A DNA stretch of 64,000 nt from Truepera sp. (GCA_032027045.1 JAVSMU010000001.1:934646-998645); one strand, 5' to 3'; positions 20,561 to 29,465 are shown, numbered from the stretch's first letter. Translations and numbers: made by a program. Notes: generated by a model from the letters alone, not told the origin.

Positions 20561-21951
20561 GGGGCCAGCTCCCACGGGTCGGCCAGGCGCGTTCCGCGCG
20601 CCCTCAACAGCGGCCTCACCAGCCCGGCGAGGTAGAGCGACCCGGCGACCAGCACGGTAGCGGCGTCGTCACCTCCCTGCTGGGCGCCGTCGCCTCCCTG
20701 GGTGGTGGCGGTGCCTCCCTGCTCGGCGGCGGTGGCGATGGCGGCATCGAGCGCCGCGGCTGTGTCTGCAACGAAGGTGCTGCCCGCCGGCGTCCACGCC
20801 GCCCCTTCGCCGGGGGCGGCCTCGGTGACCAGCACGGCTGCGGCGCCCACCAGCAGGCGCTCGAGCACCAGCGCGCCCTGCTTGCGCGCCAGCGCACCGA
20901 AGAGGAGAACGTACCCGGGCTGTACCTCGAGCGCGAGGCGCGCTGCGGCCGCGGGGTCGTGCGCCCCGTCCAGGACCACCATGACGTCGCGGCCATGGGG
21001 ACCCGCGACCCGGAAGCGCTCAAGGCGTCCGGGCAGGGCCGGCGCCCTCAGCCCGGCGGCCACGGCGGCCTCGTCTACGCCCAGGAGCCGCAAAGCCGCG
21101 GCCGCCAGCCGGGCGTTGGCCCGGCGGTTGGCGTGGCGCTTCGCCACCCCCTGCGACGCTCCGGCGCGCAGCGCCAGCTCGATCTCGGCCGGCAGCGCGA
21201 AGAGGCCCGTCGGCGACGACCCGAGGGGCGCGTCCGGAAGGTCCGGCTGCGTGAACGGGTCGAGGTAGAAGGGAGCGCCGAGCGACTCGGCGACCTCCGC
21301 GGCGATCGCCACGACGCCGGGCTGCGTGGCCCCGCACACCACGGGCACGCCCTCCCGGAAGGCCCCTGCCTTGGAGCGAGCGATCAGCTCGAGGGTGGGG
21401 CCGAGCACTTCCATGTGATCGAGGTCGACGTTCGTGAGCACGGTGAGGGCTACGGGCTGGGTGGCGTGGGTGGCGTCATCGAGGCCCCCGACGCCGGCCT
21501 CGAGGACGCAACTCTCGACGCCGGTGCGTTCGAACTCCGTCAACGCCAGTGCCAGGGTCCAATCGAAGAACGCCGGGCGGGTCTCCTCCCCGAACGGCCA
21601 CTCGTCGCTCAAGCGCTTCGCGGCCTGCACGAACCGGATCACCGCCGCCGGGTCGAGCGGCACGCCGTCAACCGCGACGCGCTCGCCGAACTCCTCCACG
21701 TGGGGGGAGAGGAAGCGGCCGGTGCGCCTGCCGGCCGCGCTCAGGCCCCGAGCCATCATCGTCGTCACGCTGCCCTTGCCGTTGGTGCCGACGACGACGG
21801 CCGTCTGGCGCGGGGCCGCCAGGCCCATGGCGCCGAGGAGACGGCGGGCGCGCTCGTCGCCGCGCGGCGCGCCGGCCCGCGTGCGTGAGAACAGCCAGGC
21901 GAGCGCGGCAGCGTGATCCTGGGAGAGTTGCCGCGCCGCGCTCACCACCAC
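20524..21951 (-). CDS. folC: Folylpolyglutamate/dihydrofolate synthase FolC
   Basis: 475 residues. FolC adds glutamate to dihydropteroate and to reduced folates. The Mur-ligase-type P-loop VVGTNGKGSVTTMM, the FolC signature GRFLSPHVEEFGERV, LEAGVGGLDDATH and TNVDLDHMEVLG, and the later VVLDGAHDPAAAARL are all present. Three GTG codons in a row (21951, 21948, 21945) can serve as start. The C-terminus ends in two GQAPA-type pentapeptides encoded by a 15-bp minisatellite; this tail is beyond the conserved fold. It lies 8 nt after the unknown gene 21960-22664 and converges on the PilT/PilU gene. Confidence 0.93.
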   Translation of the reverse strand: MVVSAARQLSQDHAAALAWLFSRTRAGAPRGDERARRLLGAMGLAAPRQTAVVVGTNGKGSVTTMMARGLSAAGRRTGRFLSPHVEEFGERVAVDGVPLDPAAVIRFVQAAKRLSDEWPFGEETRPAFFDWTLALALTEFERTGVESCVLEAGVGGLDDATHATQPVALTVLTNVDLDHMEVLGPTLELIARSKAGAFREGVPVVCGATQPGVVAIAAEVAESLGAPFYLDPFTQPDLPDAPLGSSPTGLFALPAEIELALRAGASQGVAKRHANRRANARLAAAALRLLGVDEAAVAAGLRAPALPGRLERFRVAGPHGRDVMVVLDGAHDPAAAARLALEVQPGYVLLFGALARKQGALVLERLLVGAAAVLVTEAAPGEGAAWTPAGSTFVADTAAALDAAIATAAEQGGTATTQGGDGAQQGGDDAATVLVAGSLYLAGLVRPLLRARGTRLADPWELAPGQAPAGQAPAG

Positions 21952-21959
21952 CGGTCTGC

Positions 21960-22664
21960 TCAGCTGCGGCGGCGTCTGCGGGGACGGCGCTTGGACGACC
22001 GCTCGCCCTTGCCCCTGCCTCCCCGCGAGCGGCGTTGCCCGCCCGCGGCGCCGAAGGGCTCCAGTGGGCCCTCGCTCGCGACGCGCACCAGCAGGGCGTC
22101 GACATGCCCCTCGGCCAGGCGTTGCGTGAGCTTGAGGATGTAGTGAGGCGCCTCTACGTCCACGTATACGACGCTCTGCCCCGGATGCAACAGGTACGCG
22201 CGGGCGCGCTTCTTGCCGAGCGCCGTGTCGAGCTCGACCGTACCCGCGAACTGCACGCTCACGTTCTTGCCGAGCATCGGGACCTCCGCCGGCTCGGTCG
22301 GCTCGTCCATGCTGCGCAGCTCGCGTAGCAGGCCGAGCGGGTCGCGGAACGGCAGGACGTAAGGCATGCTGGCCTGGTCCTTGGAGCCCTTAGCGGCCGT
22401 GACGAGCCCGGTCTGGGCGTCGAAGGTGACGTCGAAGGCGCGGTTGTCGTTGCGCTCCTGCGTCTCTTCCAAGTACCTCAGCGAGAAGAAGTGCTGCGCG
22501 TGGCTGCGGCTGCGCTGGACGACCGTCGCGTTCCCGAGCGGCCCGGAGAACTGCGAGCGCCCCTCGAGCTGCGCGTGCCTGCCCTGTTCCTCGGTCTTGA
22601 GAACTTGCGTGCCGGCGGGCTTCCCGCGGTACGTGAGGCGAAAGCTCATGACCTCGACCGACAT
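21960..22664 (-). CDS. Unknown protein with Arg-rich C-terminal tail
   Basis: 234 residues that I do not recognise with confidence. Residues about 1-200 look like a soluble beta-rich domain (SFRLTYRGKPAGTQVLKTEE, later DVTFDAQTGLVTAAKGSKDQ), somewhat like DUF3108-type proteins but without a signal peptide. The last 35 or so residues are strongly basic (GGQRRSRGGRGKGERSSKRR and more), of the kind that binds RNA, DNA or membrane phosphates. The ATG at 22664 lies 6 nt after a TAGATT -10 box, so the mRNA is probably leaderless. folC follows 8 nt downstream and is likely co-transcribed. Confidence 0.7.
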   Translation of the reverse strand: MSVEVMSFRLTYRGKPAGTQVLKTEEQGRHAQLEGRSQFSGPLGNATVVQRSRSHAQHFFSLRYLEETQERNDNRAFDVTFDAQTGLVTAAKGSKDQASMPYVLPFRDPLGLLRELRSMDEPTEPAEVPMLGKNVSVQFAGTVELDTALGKKRARAYLLHPGQSVVYVDVEAPHYILKLTQRLAEGHVDALLVRVASEGPLEPFGAAGGQRRSRGGRGKGERSSKRRPRRRRRS

Positions 22665-22670
22665 GGCGCT

Positions 22671-22676
22671 AATCTA
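22671..22676 (-). promoter_or_regulatory. -10 box of leaderless gene 21960-22664
   Basis: TAGATT on the minus strand, 6 nt before the ATG at 22664. It lies in the 49-bp gap after the HD-GYP gene. Confidence 0.5.
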
Positions 22677-22713
22677 CCACCCGGCGCGGGAGCTACCGGA
22701 GTAGCCCACGTGC

Positions 22714-23808
22714 CTAGAACGGCAAGTCGTCGTCGTTCAACCGACTCAGTTCCTGGGTGTTGCGCCCCTGCCTCAGTACGTTCATCAGTAGCGAGACGAT
22801 GGCCGGGTCGAGGCTCTTGCCGGAGTGGGCCTCGAGCGCCTTCTCGACGTCGCGCAGCGGGAGGGCCTGGCCGCGCTCGCTGCTGAGCAGGTCGAACGTG
22901 TCGGCCACCGCCACTATCCTCGCCAGCAGCGGGATGTCCTCCTTGCGCAGGCCGTCGGGGAAGCCGGTCCCGTCCCACGCCTCGTGGTGGTGCCTGACGC
23001 CCTCCGCCGCCGGCGCCAGCAGCTCGGAGACGGCCACCATGTTGGCGCCGCGTTGAGGGTGCTCCAGATCCTCGATGCTGGGGTCCAGTCCGTTGCCCAG
23101 CTTGCCGATGTCGTGGAGCATGGCGGCGAAGTAGAGGTCGGCCAGCCGCGCCCTCGACAGGCCCATCGCCCTGCCCATGGCCAGGGCGTAGGCCGTGACG
23201 CGCTCGCCGTGCCCAAGCTGCGCGAAGTCCGACGACTCGAACGCCTGCACGAACGCCCGCGTGAACTGCACGAGGCTGAGCTTCGCCATCCGCAACTCGA
23301 GCGCCTGGCCGTGGGCGTCACCTAGGACCGCGGCCCAGCGGGCGGCCAGCTTGACGTCGTCGTCGTTGAAGGCGGGGCTCCCGTGGCGCTGTAAGACCAG
23401 GGCGCCATGCCGCTCGTAACGGCCGACGACCGGCACGACGAGAGCAGTGGTGGCCCCACGCATCCCCAGGTCGCCGTAGTTGGCACGCGCCTCGGGGTCG
23501 TTGCTGGTGAAGAGCTCCGCCACCAGGTTCGGGACCACTCGTGGCCCTACGCTGCGCCACGGGCCGTTGCCGGCGGGAAGGTCGAGCAGAGCGTCGTCGT
23601 AGCCCACCTGCGCCTCGAAGTGGTAGCCCGCCGTGTCGTCGCCGGCCACGACGTAGCCGCGAACGTCGCCGGCGAGGGCGTTCTTGAGCGCCTTCAAGAC
23701 TTCCTCCGCCTGGGCTTTGGCGCCGCGGGCGCGGGTCAGCCCCTCGCTCACGCTGAGGGCGTCGGGCGCGGGGGCGCGGGCATCGGTCGCGAACAAGCGT
23801 TTGAACAC
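22714..23808 (-). CDS. GAF-like and HD-GYP domain protein (putative cyclic di-GMP phosphodiesterase)
   Basis: 364 residues. Residues about 30-180 resemble a GAF sensor (GYVVAGDDTAGYHFEAQVGY, VVPVVGRYERHGALVLQRHG). The C-terminal half is an HD-GYP domain: LGHGERVTAYALAMGRAMG, the HDIGK motif at 232-236, HPQRGANM, and HHHEAWDGTGFPDGL, where the GYP triplet reads GFP. All metal-binding His/Asp residues appear kept, so activity on cyclic di-GMP or a related dinucleotide is likely though not certain. GTG start with AGGTGAG just upstream. No membrane segment. It is divergent from serS. Confidence 0.85.
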   Translation of the reverse strand: MFKRLFATDARAPAPDALSVSEGLTRARGAKAQAEEVLKALKNALAGDVRGYVVAGDDTAGYHFEAQVGYDDALLDLPAGNGPWRSVGPRVVPNLVAELFTSNDPEARANYGDLGMRGATTALVVPVVGRYERHGALVLQRHGSPAFNDDDVKLAARWAAVLGDAHGQALELRMAKLSLVQFTRAFVQAFESSDFAQLGHGERVTAYALAMGRAMGLSRARLADLYFAAMLHDIGKLGNGLDPSIEDLEHPQRGANMVAVSELLAPAAEGVRHHHEAWDGTGFPDGLRKEDIPLLARIVAVADTFDLLSSERGQALPLRDVEKALEAHSGKSLDPAIVSLLMNVLRQGRNTQELSRLNDDDLPF

Positions 23809-23933
23809 TTCTCACCTATCGTCGGGCGGGCTTGGACCACGGTTCGCCCGGAACGTTCGTCGAGCATAACCGCACGCCGGTCGGGCGCGGTGCGAGGAAC
23901 TGGTCATCTGCTCGGTCGGCACCCGAGCCTCGT

Positions 23934-23939
23934 TAGAAT
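23934..23939 (+). promoter_or_regulatory. -10 box of leaderless serS
   Basis: TAGAAT lies 7 nt before the ATG at 23947, which gives the standard SerRS N-terminus. The context TAGAATGGCCGGCATG closely resembles the response-regulator promoter at 31633. Confidence 0.5.
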
Positions 23940-23946
23940 GGCCGGC

Positions 23947-25227
23947 ATGCTCGAGCTGCGGTTCATACGAGAGAATGCGGCGGCCGTGCGGCGCGCCATA
24001 GAAGCCAAACGGATGCCCGACGCACTGGAGAAGCTCGACCGGCTCCTCGTGCTGGATGAGGAGTTCAGGGTCATGAAGCGCGAGCTCGAGGAGCTGCAGG
24101 CGGAACGGAACGCGGGCGCCCGGCTCGTGGGCCGGCTGAAGCGCGAGGGAGCCGATGCCGACGAGTCGATGGCCGCCATGGCCGCCCTGTCGGCCGACGT
24201 GAAGCGGTTGGAGGACCGCGAACGCTCGCTTCAGGCCCAACTCGACGAGCTCCTGCGCGAGATCCCGAACCCGCCGCATGAGAGCGTTCCCTACGGTGAG
24301 AGCGAGCACGACAGCGTCGTCGTCAAGGAGTGGGGAGCGAAGCGCGAGTTCGACTTCGCGCCCAAGCCGCACTGGGAGCTGCTGAGCGCTCGCGGCTGGG
24401 TCGACTTCGAGGCCGGCGTGAAGGTCACAGGTGCCGGCTTCCCGGTCTTCAAGGGCGTCGGTTCGCGGCTCGTGAGGGCGCTGCGCAGCTACTTCCTCGA
24501 CACCCTGGTCGCTGCCGGTTACGTCGAGGTCGCGCCGCCGCTGATGGTGAACGCCGCGTCGGCGATGGGCACCGGCCAGCTCCCCGACAAGGAAGGGCAG
24601 ATGTACGAGGTCACCGACGGCTTCTTCCTCATCCCCACCTCGGAGGTGCCGGTCACGAACCTGCACCGCGACGACATCCTGGCGCTCGAGTCGCTGCCCA
24701 TCAAGTACACGGCGTTCACGCCGTGCTTCCGCCGCGAGGCCGGCAGCCACGGCAAGGACGTCCGCGGGCTGAACCGGATCCACCAGTTCGACAAGGTGGA
24801 GATGGTGCAGTTCGTGGCGCCCTCGGCTTCCTACGACGCTTTGGAGGAGATGACGCGCCAGGCGGAGGGCCTGATCGAGGGGCTCGGCCTGCCGTACCGG
24901 CGCCTGCTGCTCTGCACGGGAGACATGGGGTTCACCCAGGCCAAGACGTACGACCTCGAGCTCTGGAGCCCCGGTCAGGAGCGCTGGCTGGAGGTCTCGA
25001 GCGTGAGCAACATGGAGGCGTTCCAGGCGACGCGGCTCAAGACGCGCGCGCGGCCGGGCGGCGCCGCGGGCAAGGGCAAGACCGAGGCGGTGCACACGCT
25101 GAACGGCAGCGCGTTGGCGTTCCCCCGCACCATAGCGGCGCTGGTCGAGACGTACCAGGAGGAAGACGGCAGCGTACGCGTGCCCGAGCCGCTCAGGCCC
25201 TACCTGGGAACCGACCTCTTGCCGTAG
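23947..25227 (+). CDS. serS: Serine-tRNA ligase
   Basis: 426 residues, a normal SerRS length. The enzyme charges tRNA-Ser. Residues about 1-105 form the antiparallel coiled-coil tRNA arm (MLELRFIRENAAAVRRAI...), followed by the class II core: motif 2 TPCFRREAGSHGKDVRGLNRIHQFDKVEMV (shown in pieces: FRREAGSHGKDVRGL), and motif 3 with NGSALAFPRTIAALVETYQ. I start it at 23947; the open frame extends upstream to 23407 without family similarity. An ATG at 23938 overlaps the -10 box and is less likely. Confidence 0.96.
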   Translation: MLELRFIRENAAAVRRAIEAKRMPDALEKLDRLLVLDEEFRVMKRELEELQAERNAGARLVGRLKREGADADESMAAMAALSADVKRLEDRERSLQAQLDELLREIPNPPHESVPYGESEHDSVVVKEWGAKREFDFAPKPHWELLSARGWVDFEAGVKVTGAGFPVFKGVGSRLVRALRSYFLDTLVAAGYVEVAPPLMVNAASAMGTGQLPDKEGQMYEVTDGFFLIPTSEVPVTNLHRDDILALESLPIKYTAFTPCFRREAGSHGKDVRGLNRIHQFDKVEMVQFVAPSASYDALEEMTRQAEGLIEGLGLPYRRLLLCTGDMGFTQAKTYDLELWSPGQERWLEVSSVSNMEAFQATRLKTRARPGGAAGKGKTEAVHTLNGSALAFPRTIAALVETYQEEDGSVRVPEPLRPYLGTDLLP

Positions 25228-25306
25228 CGCCAAGTCGCCATCTTCGACCCTCAGCGGTCTTGCCATCGCCCGCGGTCGTGGTGATCCAGCGCTTGGTGTT
25301 CAGCGC

Positions 25307-25600
25307 TCAGTCGTCGTCGACGGTGCGCGGCACCCTGAAGAAGCCGTCCTGTACGTTCGGCGCCAGGCCCAACGCCACCGAGGTGTCCAGTGACGGGGCG
25401 ACCACGTCGGACCGTAACGCCCTCGTGGGGGCCAAGGGAGGCGTCCACTCGGGCTCCCCCTCCACGTCCACGGCCTGCAGCCTCTCGAGGTAGCCGATGA
25501 GCAGTTCGAGGTCCGCGGAGACCGCCTCGGCCTCGCCCGGCCCGAGCTCGAGGCGTGCCAGTCGCTGGAGGTGCTCCACCCGTTCGTCGCGCGCTTTCAC
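25307..25600 (-). CDS. gatC: Asp/Glu-tRNA amidotransferase subunit C
   Basis: 97 residues. ERVEHLQRLARLELGPGEAEAV is the conserved N-terminal helix of GatC, and the end GFFRVPRTV is the family signature. GatC stabilises the GatA-GatB complex that turns misacylated Glu-tRNA-Gln or Asp-tRNA-Asn into the right product. gatA and gatB are not in this window. The GTG at 25600 lies 8 nt after a TAGCAT box; a GTG at 25624 would add eight residues with no similarity. It follows the DUF554 gene by 20 nt. Confidence 0.9.
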   Translation of the reverse strand: MKARDERVEHLQRLARLELGPGEAEAVSADLELLIGYLERLQAVDVEGEPEWTPPLAPTRALRSDVVAPSLDTSVALGLAPNVQDGFFRVPRTVDDD

Positions 25601-25608
25601 GTCCCGAG

Positions 25609-25614
25609 ATGCTA
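25609..25614 (-). promoter_or_regulatory. -10 box of leaderless gatC
   Basis: TAGCAT on the minus strand, 8 nt before the GTG at 25600, within the 20-bp gap after the DUF554 gene. Confidence 0.4.
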
Positions 25615-25620
25615 GCACGC

Positions 25621-26352
25621 TCACCAGAACAGGCCCGCCACCCAGTAGAAGAGTATCGCCAGCGGCAGGGCGGGCAACATGGCGGCGACCTTCAGGCGCT
25701 TGATCTCGAGGAGCCCGAGCCCCAGCGCGACGATCATGAGACCGCCCACCCCGTTCACCAGCAGCACGCGCGGGTCGGCCGCCGGGTTCGGGACGAGGCT
25801 CGCGAAGGCGCCCGCGGCCAGTGACAGCCCGCCCTGGTAGACGAGGATCACGAGCGTGGACGCCGCCACGCCGAAGCCGAGGCTGGTGGCGAGCGCGAGT
25901 GCCGAGAAGCCGTCCAGCGACGACTTCAGGACCAGGAACCCCGCCTCGCCGGTCAGCCCGTTCTGCACGCTGCCCAGTAGCGCCAGCGGCCCCACGCAGA
26001 AGAGGAGCGAGGCCGCCACGAAGCCTTCCGTGAAGCGCCCACGGCCGCGCAGTCGACGCTTCAAGACGTCACCGAAACGCTCCAGGGCGGGCTCTATGCG
26101 CCACCACTCGCCCAGGGCCGCCCCCACGGCCAGGGCCATCAGGCCGACGATCACGCCGGGAGGTTCGGTCACCTTCCCGAGGTCGAAGGCGTTCGCCACG
26201 CCGATGTAGAGGGTGACGAGCCCGATGGCCTGCATGACGGCCTCGGTCACGCGAGGGGGCAGTTTGCCCTGGAGCGCGAGGCCGATGGCGGAACCCACGA
26301 GCACCGTCGCGATGTTCAGGAGGGTGCCCCACGTCTGCTCGAAGAGCGTCAC
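25621..26352 (-). CDS. DUF554 family integral membrane protein
   Basis: 243 residues with about six to seven membrane helices. TLLNIATVLVGSAIGLALQG, then MQAIGLVTLYIGVANAF and FVAASLLFCVGPLALLGSVQ, are typical of DUF554 (YdfK-like), a family with no proven function, possibly a transporter. The GTG at 26352 overlaps the previous stop as GTGA. Last gene of the envelope operon. Confidence 0.85.
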   Translation of the reverse strand: MTLFEQTWGTLLNIATVLVGSAIGLALQGKLPPRVTEAVMQAIGLVTLYIGVANAFDLGKVTEPPGVIVGLMALAVGAALGEWWRIEPALERFGDVLKRRLRGRGRFTEGFVAASLLFCVGPLALLGSVQNGLTGEAGFLVLKSSLDGFSALALATSLGFGVAASTLVILVYQGGLSLAAGAFASLVPNPAADPRVLLVNGVGGLMIVALGLGLLEIKRLKVAAMLPALPLAILFYWVAGLFW

Positions 26353-27035
26353 CCGCCGGTCTCCTCGCCCTTCCGCTCGCTCGGCTCGCCCTCGCTCGGC
26401 TCGCCCTCGGCCGGCGTCTTCCGCAGCACCAGTAAGGTGGTGATCACACCAACGAGCAGCGGCAGACCGACCAACCACACGAGCCAGGTCGAGAGCGACT
26501 TGGGCCCGATCGGGGTCGGCGGCAGTACGAAGTCGATTACGCCGTTGGGCGCACCGCCCACCACGAGTGAGACGTTCGCGACGGCCTCCTCGTCCATGAA
26601 CGTGGTGTCGCGCACGCTCAGCGTGTACGCGCCGGCCGCCGGCGCCGTTATGCGGCCCAGGTAGGTGCCCTTGACAGGTGCCTCCGAGAAGCGCCCCGAA
26701 CTCACGAGGGGCTCGGTGCTCAGGAACTCGGTCGCTTCGCTGCCGACCGCGCTCGCCGGCACTCCGGGCTCCCCGACGTCGACGTCGCGCAGCTCGATGC
26801 GCACGTGCGCCTTCTCCACCGGTGTGAGGAGGGTGTCCTCGAGGCGCAGGCGGATCTCGAGCTGTGCGCCGGGCAACGGGGGATCGGGCGAGAACTGCAG
26901 GTTACCGATCACGAGCGTGGCGTGGGCGCCGGCGGCCTGGAGCAGCGCCGGCCAGATGATCAGGAGGCCCAACGCCAATGCCTTGCCAACGGGCCGCGCA
27001 GCGTGGCCCGGCCGGCGTGGCCGCTCAGTCGTCAT
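26349..27035 (-). CDS. Exported protein with C-terminal membrane anchor, unknown
   Basis: 228 residues. An N-terminal signal segment (ALALGLLIIWPALLQAAGAHA) is followed by a beta-sandwich-like region of about 140 residues (LVIGNLQFSPDPPLPGAQLE; AHVRIELRDVDVGEP; GTYLGRITAPAAGAYTLSV) and a single transmembrane helix near 185-207, then a charged Glu-rich tail in the cytoplasm. The beta region resembles FixH/YtkA-like or Ig-like domains and echoes the lipoprotein at the other end of the operon. Its ATG overlaps the end of the VanY-type gene by 11 bases. Function unknown. Confidence 0.7.
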   Translation of the reverse strand: MTTERPRRPGHAARPVGKALALGLLIIWPALLQAAGAHATLVIGNLQFSPDPPLPGAQLEIRLRLEDTLLTPVEKAHVRIELRDVDVGEPGVPASAVGSEATEFLSTEPLVSSGRFSEAPVKGTYLGRITAPAAGAYTLSVRDTTFMDEEAVANVSLVVGGAPNGVIDFVLPPTPIGPKSLSTWLVWLVGLPLLVGVITTLLVLRKTPAEGEPSEGEPSERKGEETGG

Positions 27036-27924
27036 CTGCCGCCACCAGTAGGTTCCACAGGTACTCGCGCGGCGCGAGCCCCGACGCGTGGACGGCGGCG
27101 GCGAGCTCGCGCCCGAGGTAGCGGTAGTGCCACGGCTCGTACACGTAACACGTCACGTTCTCCTTGCCCGGCGGGTAGCTCATCACGAAGCCGAAGTGCC
27201 AGGCGTTGGCGGCCATCCAGGCGCCCTCCGGGGTACTCGCCCAGTCGTCCAAGTCCCAGGGCGGTGGACCACCGCGGGACTTGACGTCGAATACCGTGCC
27301 GAGCTGGTGCTCGGAGTGCCCGGCGCGGGCGCTCGACCTGAGGGCGGCGTCGTAGCCGTCCCTGGCGACCCAACCGTCGAAGACCGTGCGCTGATACTCG
27401 TAGGAACGATAGGCGGACTGGATCTCGAGCGGCGCCCCGGCGGCCTCGGCCGCCCTGACGAGCAGGACGAGGTCAGTTACCAGGACGGCCCGCAGCCTAG
27501 CGCCCTTGGGCGCGACGTAGGGCGCAACGCCGTCCAGCGCCGTGGCCAGGTCCACCAGGTCGGGGGGTGCGTAGTCGGCGGGAAGCATGAAACGGGTGTC
27601 GAGCACCGTGTAACGCCACTCGTCCAAGGCGGCGCGAGGCGCAGGCTCGTCGGCAACCGCGCAACTCGGGAGCGCCGGTGGCTGCGCTGCAGGGCTCATC
27701 GGTGGGTCCTCCTCGGGCGGCGGCTTGGGTGCGGGCGCGTGGGCGGTCGCGGCGGACGCTGGGGCCGCTGACCCTAAGGGTCCGGGGTCAGTGGCCTCGG
27801 GGGTTCCTCGGGCCCCGACGGCGCCCGCGCTGTCGCCTTCGCGCGGCCCGGCGGCCAGCACCGCCCAGACGGCGACCAGCGCGATGAGCGTCAAGCCCGC
27901 GGCGCGGCGCACCCTCTTCTTCAC
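27025..27924 (-). CDS. VanY-type D-alanyl-D-alanine carboxypeptidase
   Basis: 299 residues. N-terminal membrane anchor (AAGLTLIALVAVWAVLAAG), a Pro/Ala-rich linker, then a peptidase M15B/VanY domain: QSAYRSYEYQRTVFDGW, the zinc motif AGHSEHQLGTVFDV (His and Asp ligands), and EPWHYRYLG (catalytic Glu and third ligand His). It trims the terminal D-Ala of peptidoglycan stem peptides outside the membrane. The GTG at 27924 overlaps the polyferredoxin stop as GTGA. The longer frame upstream lies inside that gene. Confidence 0.88.
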   Translation of the reverse strand: MKKRVRRAAGLTLIALVAVWAVLAAGPREGDSAGAVGARGTPEATDPGPLGSAAPASAATAHAPAPKPPPEEDPPMSPAAQPPALPSCAVADEPAPRAALDEWRYTVLDTRFMLPADYAPPDLVDLATALDGVAPYVAPKGARLRAVLVTDLVLLVRAAEAAGAPLEIQSAYRSYEYQRTVFDGWVARDGYDAALRSSARAGHSEHQLGTVFDVKSRGGPPPWDLDDWASTPEGAWMAANAWHFGFVMSYPPGKENVTCYVYEPWHYRYLGRELAAAVHASGLAPREYLWNLLVAADDD

Positions 27925-29465
27925 GGTAAGGGTCCGAGCACCGTGCCGCGCATCTCCATCGGCTGCGCCAGGATGAGGAGTTGGAGCGCCGTGAACGCTA
28001 GAACGTACAGGGCCATGGGCCACATGGCCAGCACCCAGTTGCGGGCGCCGAAATCGCGGCGCGCGATGCGCACGGCCGTCACGAGCCCCAGGGACATGTA
28101 GAGCGCGCCGATCCCGGCCTGGATGGGGAAGAGCCAGCGCGTGGGCACCATCTGCGCGAGCCGCCAGTTGGGATCCAGGGCGAAGCCGCGATACTCGAAG
28201 AAGTGCTGGAACACTGGCACCGCACTGAGCGCGCCCGTCAGGAAGTGGAAGACGTAGTGAGCGCCCCAGAAGCCGAAGCCGAGGGCCAGGGTCACGTAAC
28301 CCCAGCGTTTCACCGCCGTGACGGCGCTCGTTCGCTTGCCGCCGAGCCTATCGGCGAGCACCGCCGCGCCCAGGGTCAACCCGGTACCCAGCAACGTGGC
28401 CAGCAGGTACACGGCGCTCAGGAGCAAGAACTCGTTGCGCGTGCCCAGTAGGTCTGCGAGACGCGCGGCGAACGCGTAGAAGGGCGTGATCATCGCCAGG
28501 GCGTTGACCACGCCCCAGATAGTGAGCAAGACGCCGAGCGCGGTTGCCGGGAGGCCGAAGCGCTTTGCCCACGGCTCTTTCGACAGTTCGCGGCCGGGGG
28601 CCCGGACGCTCAGGGCCACGTTGTCGTACGGGCAGGCCCTGACGCAGTTGAAGCAGTAGGTGCAGTCGAGGTTGGAGGTGATGGTCGGTACCAGGAGGTC
28701 GCTTTCACAGCCGGGGAAGAAGCCGGTGCCGTTGGGCGCGGTTATCTCGGCGAGGGGGATGAAGGCCGCCCTGCCGGCCCCAGCGGGCGCCGTCTCGTAG
28801 GTCTCGCGGCCGTGCAGGCACGGTTTATGTGCACAGGCGCGGCAGACGTCGGGGTCGACGGCCACCACTTGCGTGGGCGACACGGTGCTCAAGGCGAAGT
28901 TGAAGTTCCCCAGCGGGCACACGTAACGGCAGAAGGTGCCGGCTGGGAACAGTGTGTCGACGACCAGTGCGGCACCGAAGTAACCAATCACGAGCCACGC
29001 CGTCAGCCACGGGGAGGCCCAAAGGTCGAAGGCCTCGTAGGTGATGAAGTAGACCAGGGTGATCCCCAGCACCAACCACTTGTTGCGCAAGAAGCGCGGG
29101 AAGGTAAGGGAGTGGCCCAGCAGGCGCTTGAGGCCGCGCGACGCCCCCCGCGTGAGCATCAGCGGGCAGGCGGCGCAGAACGCGTTCCCGAACAGGGCGA
29201 GCGCCAGCACGACGAGCCCCCGGTAATGCAGCCAGGTGGCCGTCGTGGCCACGTTGCGAGGCGCCAGTTGCCGCCCGGTCAGCCCGTCGACGATCACGAA
29301 GAGCACCAACACGAGGAGGGGCAGCTGGAAGACCAGCCGGCCGTACTTCCAGCGTGCCAACCGCCTGAGGCCCGGCAGGCGGAACAGGTCGAGGCCACGT
29401 GGCTGGTCCACGAACGGCCCGCCGGCGCGGGCCGGGGACGTGCCGTGACCCGCCCGCGTGGTCAC
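27921..29465 (-). CDS. Membrane polyferredoxin (NapH/NosR/CcoG-like)
   Basis: 514 residues. About nine membrane helices surround cysteine clusters: GNAFCAACPLM, GTFCRYVCPLGNFN, then DVCRACAHKPCLHG and LDCTYCFNCVRACPYDN, the last two forming two 4Fe-4S ferredoxin-type sites on a soluble loop. This matches proteins such as NapH, the NosR C-terminus and CcoG/FixG that pass electrons across the membrane or help copper-enzyme assembly. The C-terminal part has His pairs in GAHYVFHFLTG and a QPMEMRG motif. A FixH/YtkA-like lipoprotein precedes it, as FixH accompanies FixG elsewhere, but no oxidase genes are nearby. GTG at 29465 overlaps the lipoprotein stop. Confidence 0.82.
   Translation of the reverse strand: MTTRAGHGTSPARAGGPFVDQPRGLDLFRLPGLRRLARWKYGRLVFQLPLLVLVLFVIVDGLTGRQLAPRNVATTATWLHYRGLVVLALALFGNAFCAACPLMLTRGASRGLKRLLGHSLTFPRFLRNKWLVLGITLVYFITYEAFDLWASPWLTAWLVIGYFGAALVVDTLFPAGTFCRYVCPLGNFNFALSTVSPTQVVAVDPDVCRACAHKPCLHGRETYETAPAGAGRAAFIPLAEITAPNGTGFFPGCESDLLVPTITSNLDCTYCFNCVRACPYDNVALSVRAPGRELSKEPWAKRFGLPATALGVLLTIWGVVNALAMITPFYAFAARLADLLGTRNEFLLLSAVYLLATLLGTGLTLGAAVLADRLGGKRTSAVTAVKRWGYVTLALGFGFWGAHYVFHFLTGALSAVPVFQHFFEYRGFALDPNWRLAQMVPTRWLFPIQAGIGALYMSLGLVTAVRIARRDFGARNWVLAMWPMALYVLAFTALQLLILAQPMEMRGTVLGPLP

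Noticed and set aside
23407-23946. 180-residue N-terminal extension of serS
   Set aside because: It lies over the HD-GYP gene on the other strand, has no SerRS similarity, and a leaderless start at 23947 explains the normal enzyme.
28825-29079. tRNA or other RNA genes in intergenic regions
   Set aside because: I looked through all gaps for cloverleaf arms and TTCGANTC-type loops and found none; the gaps are short and hold promoters or hairpins. A covariance-model scan would be decisive.
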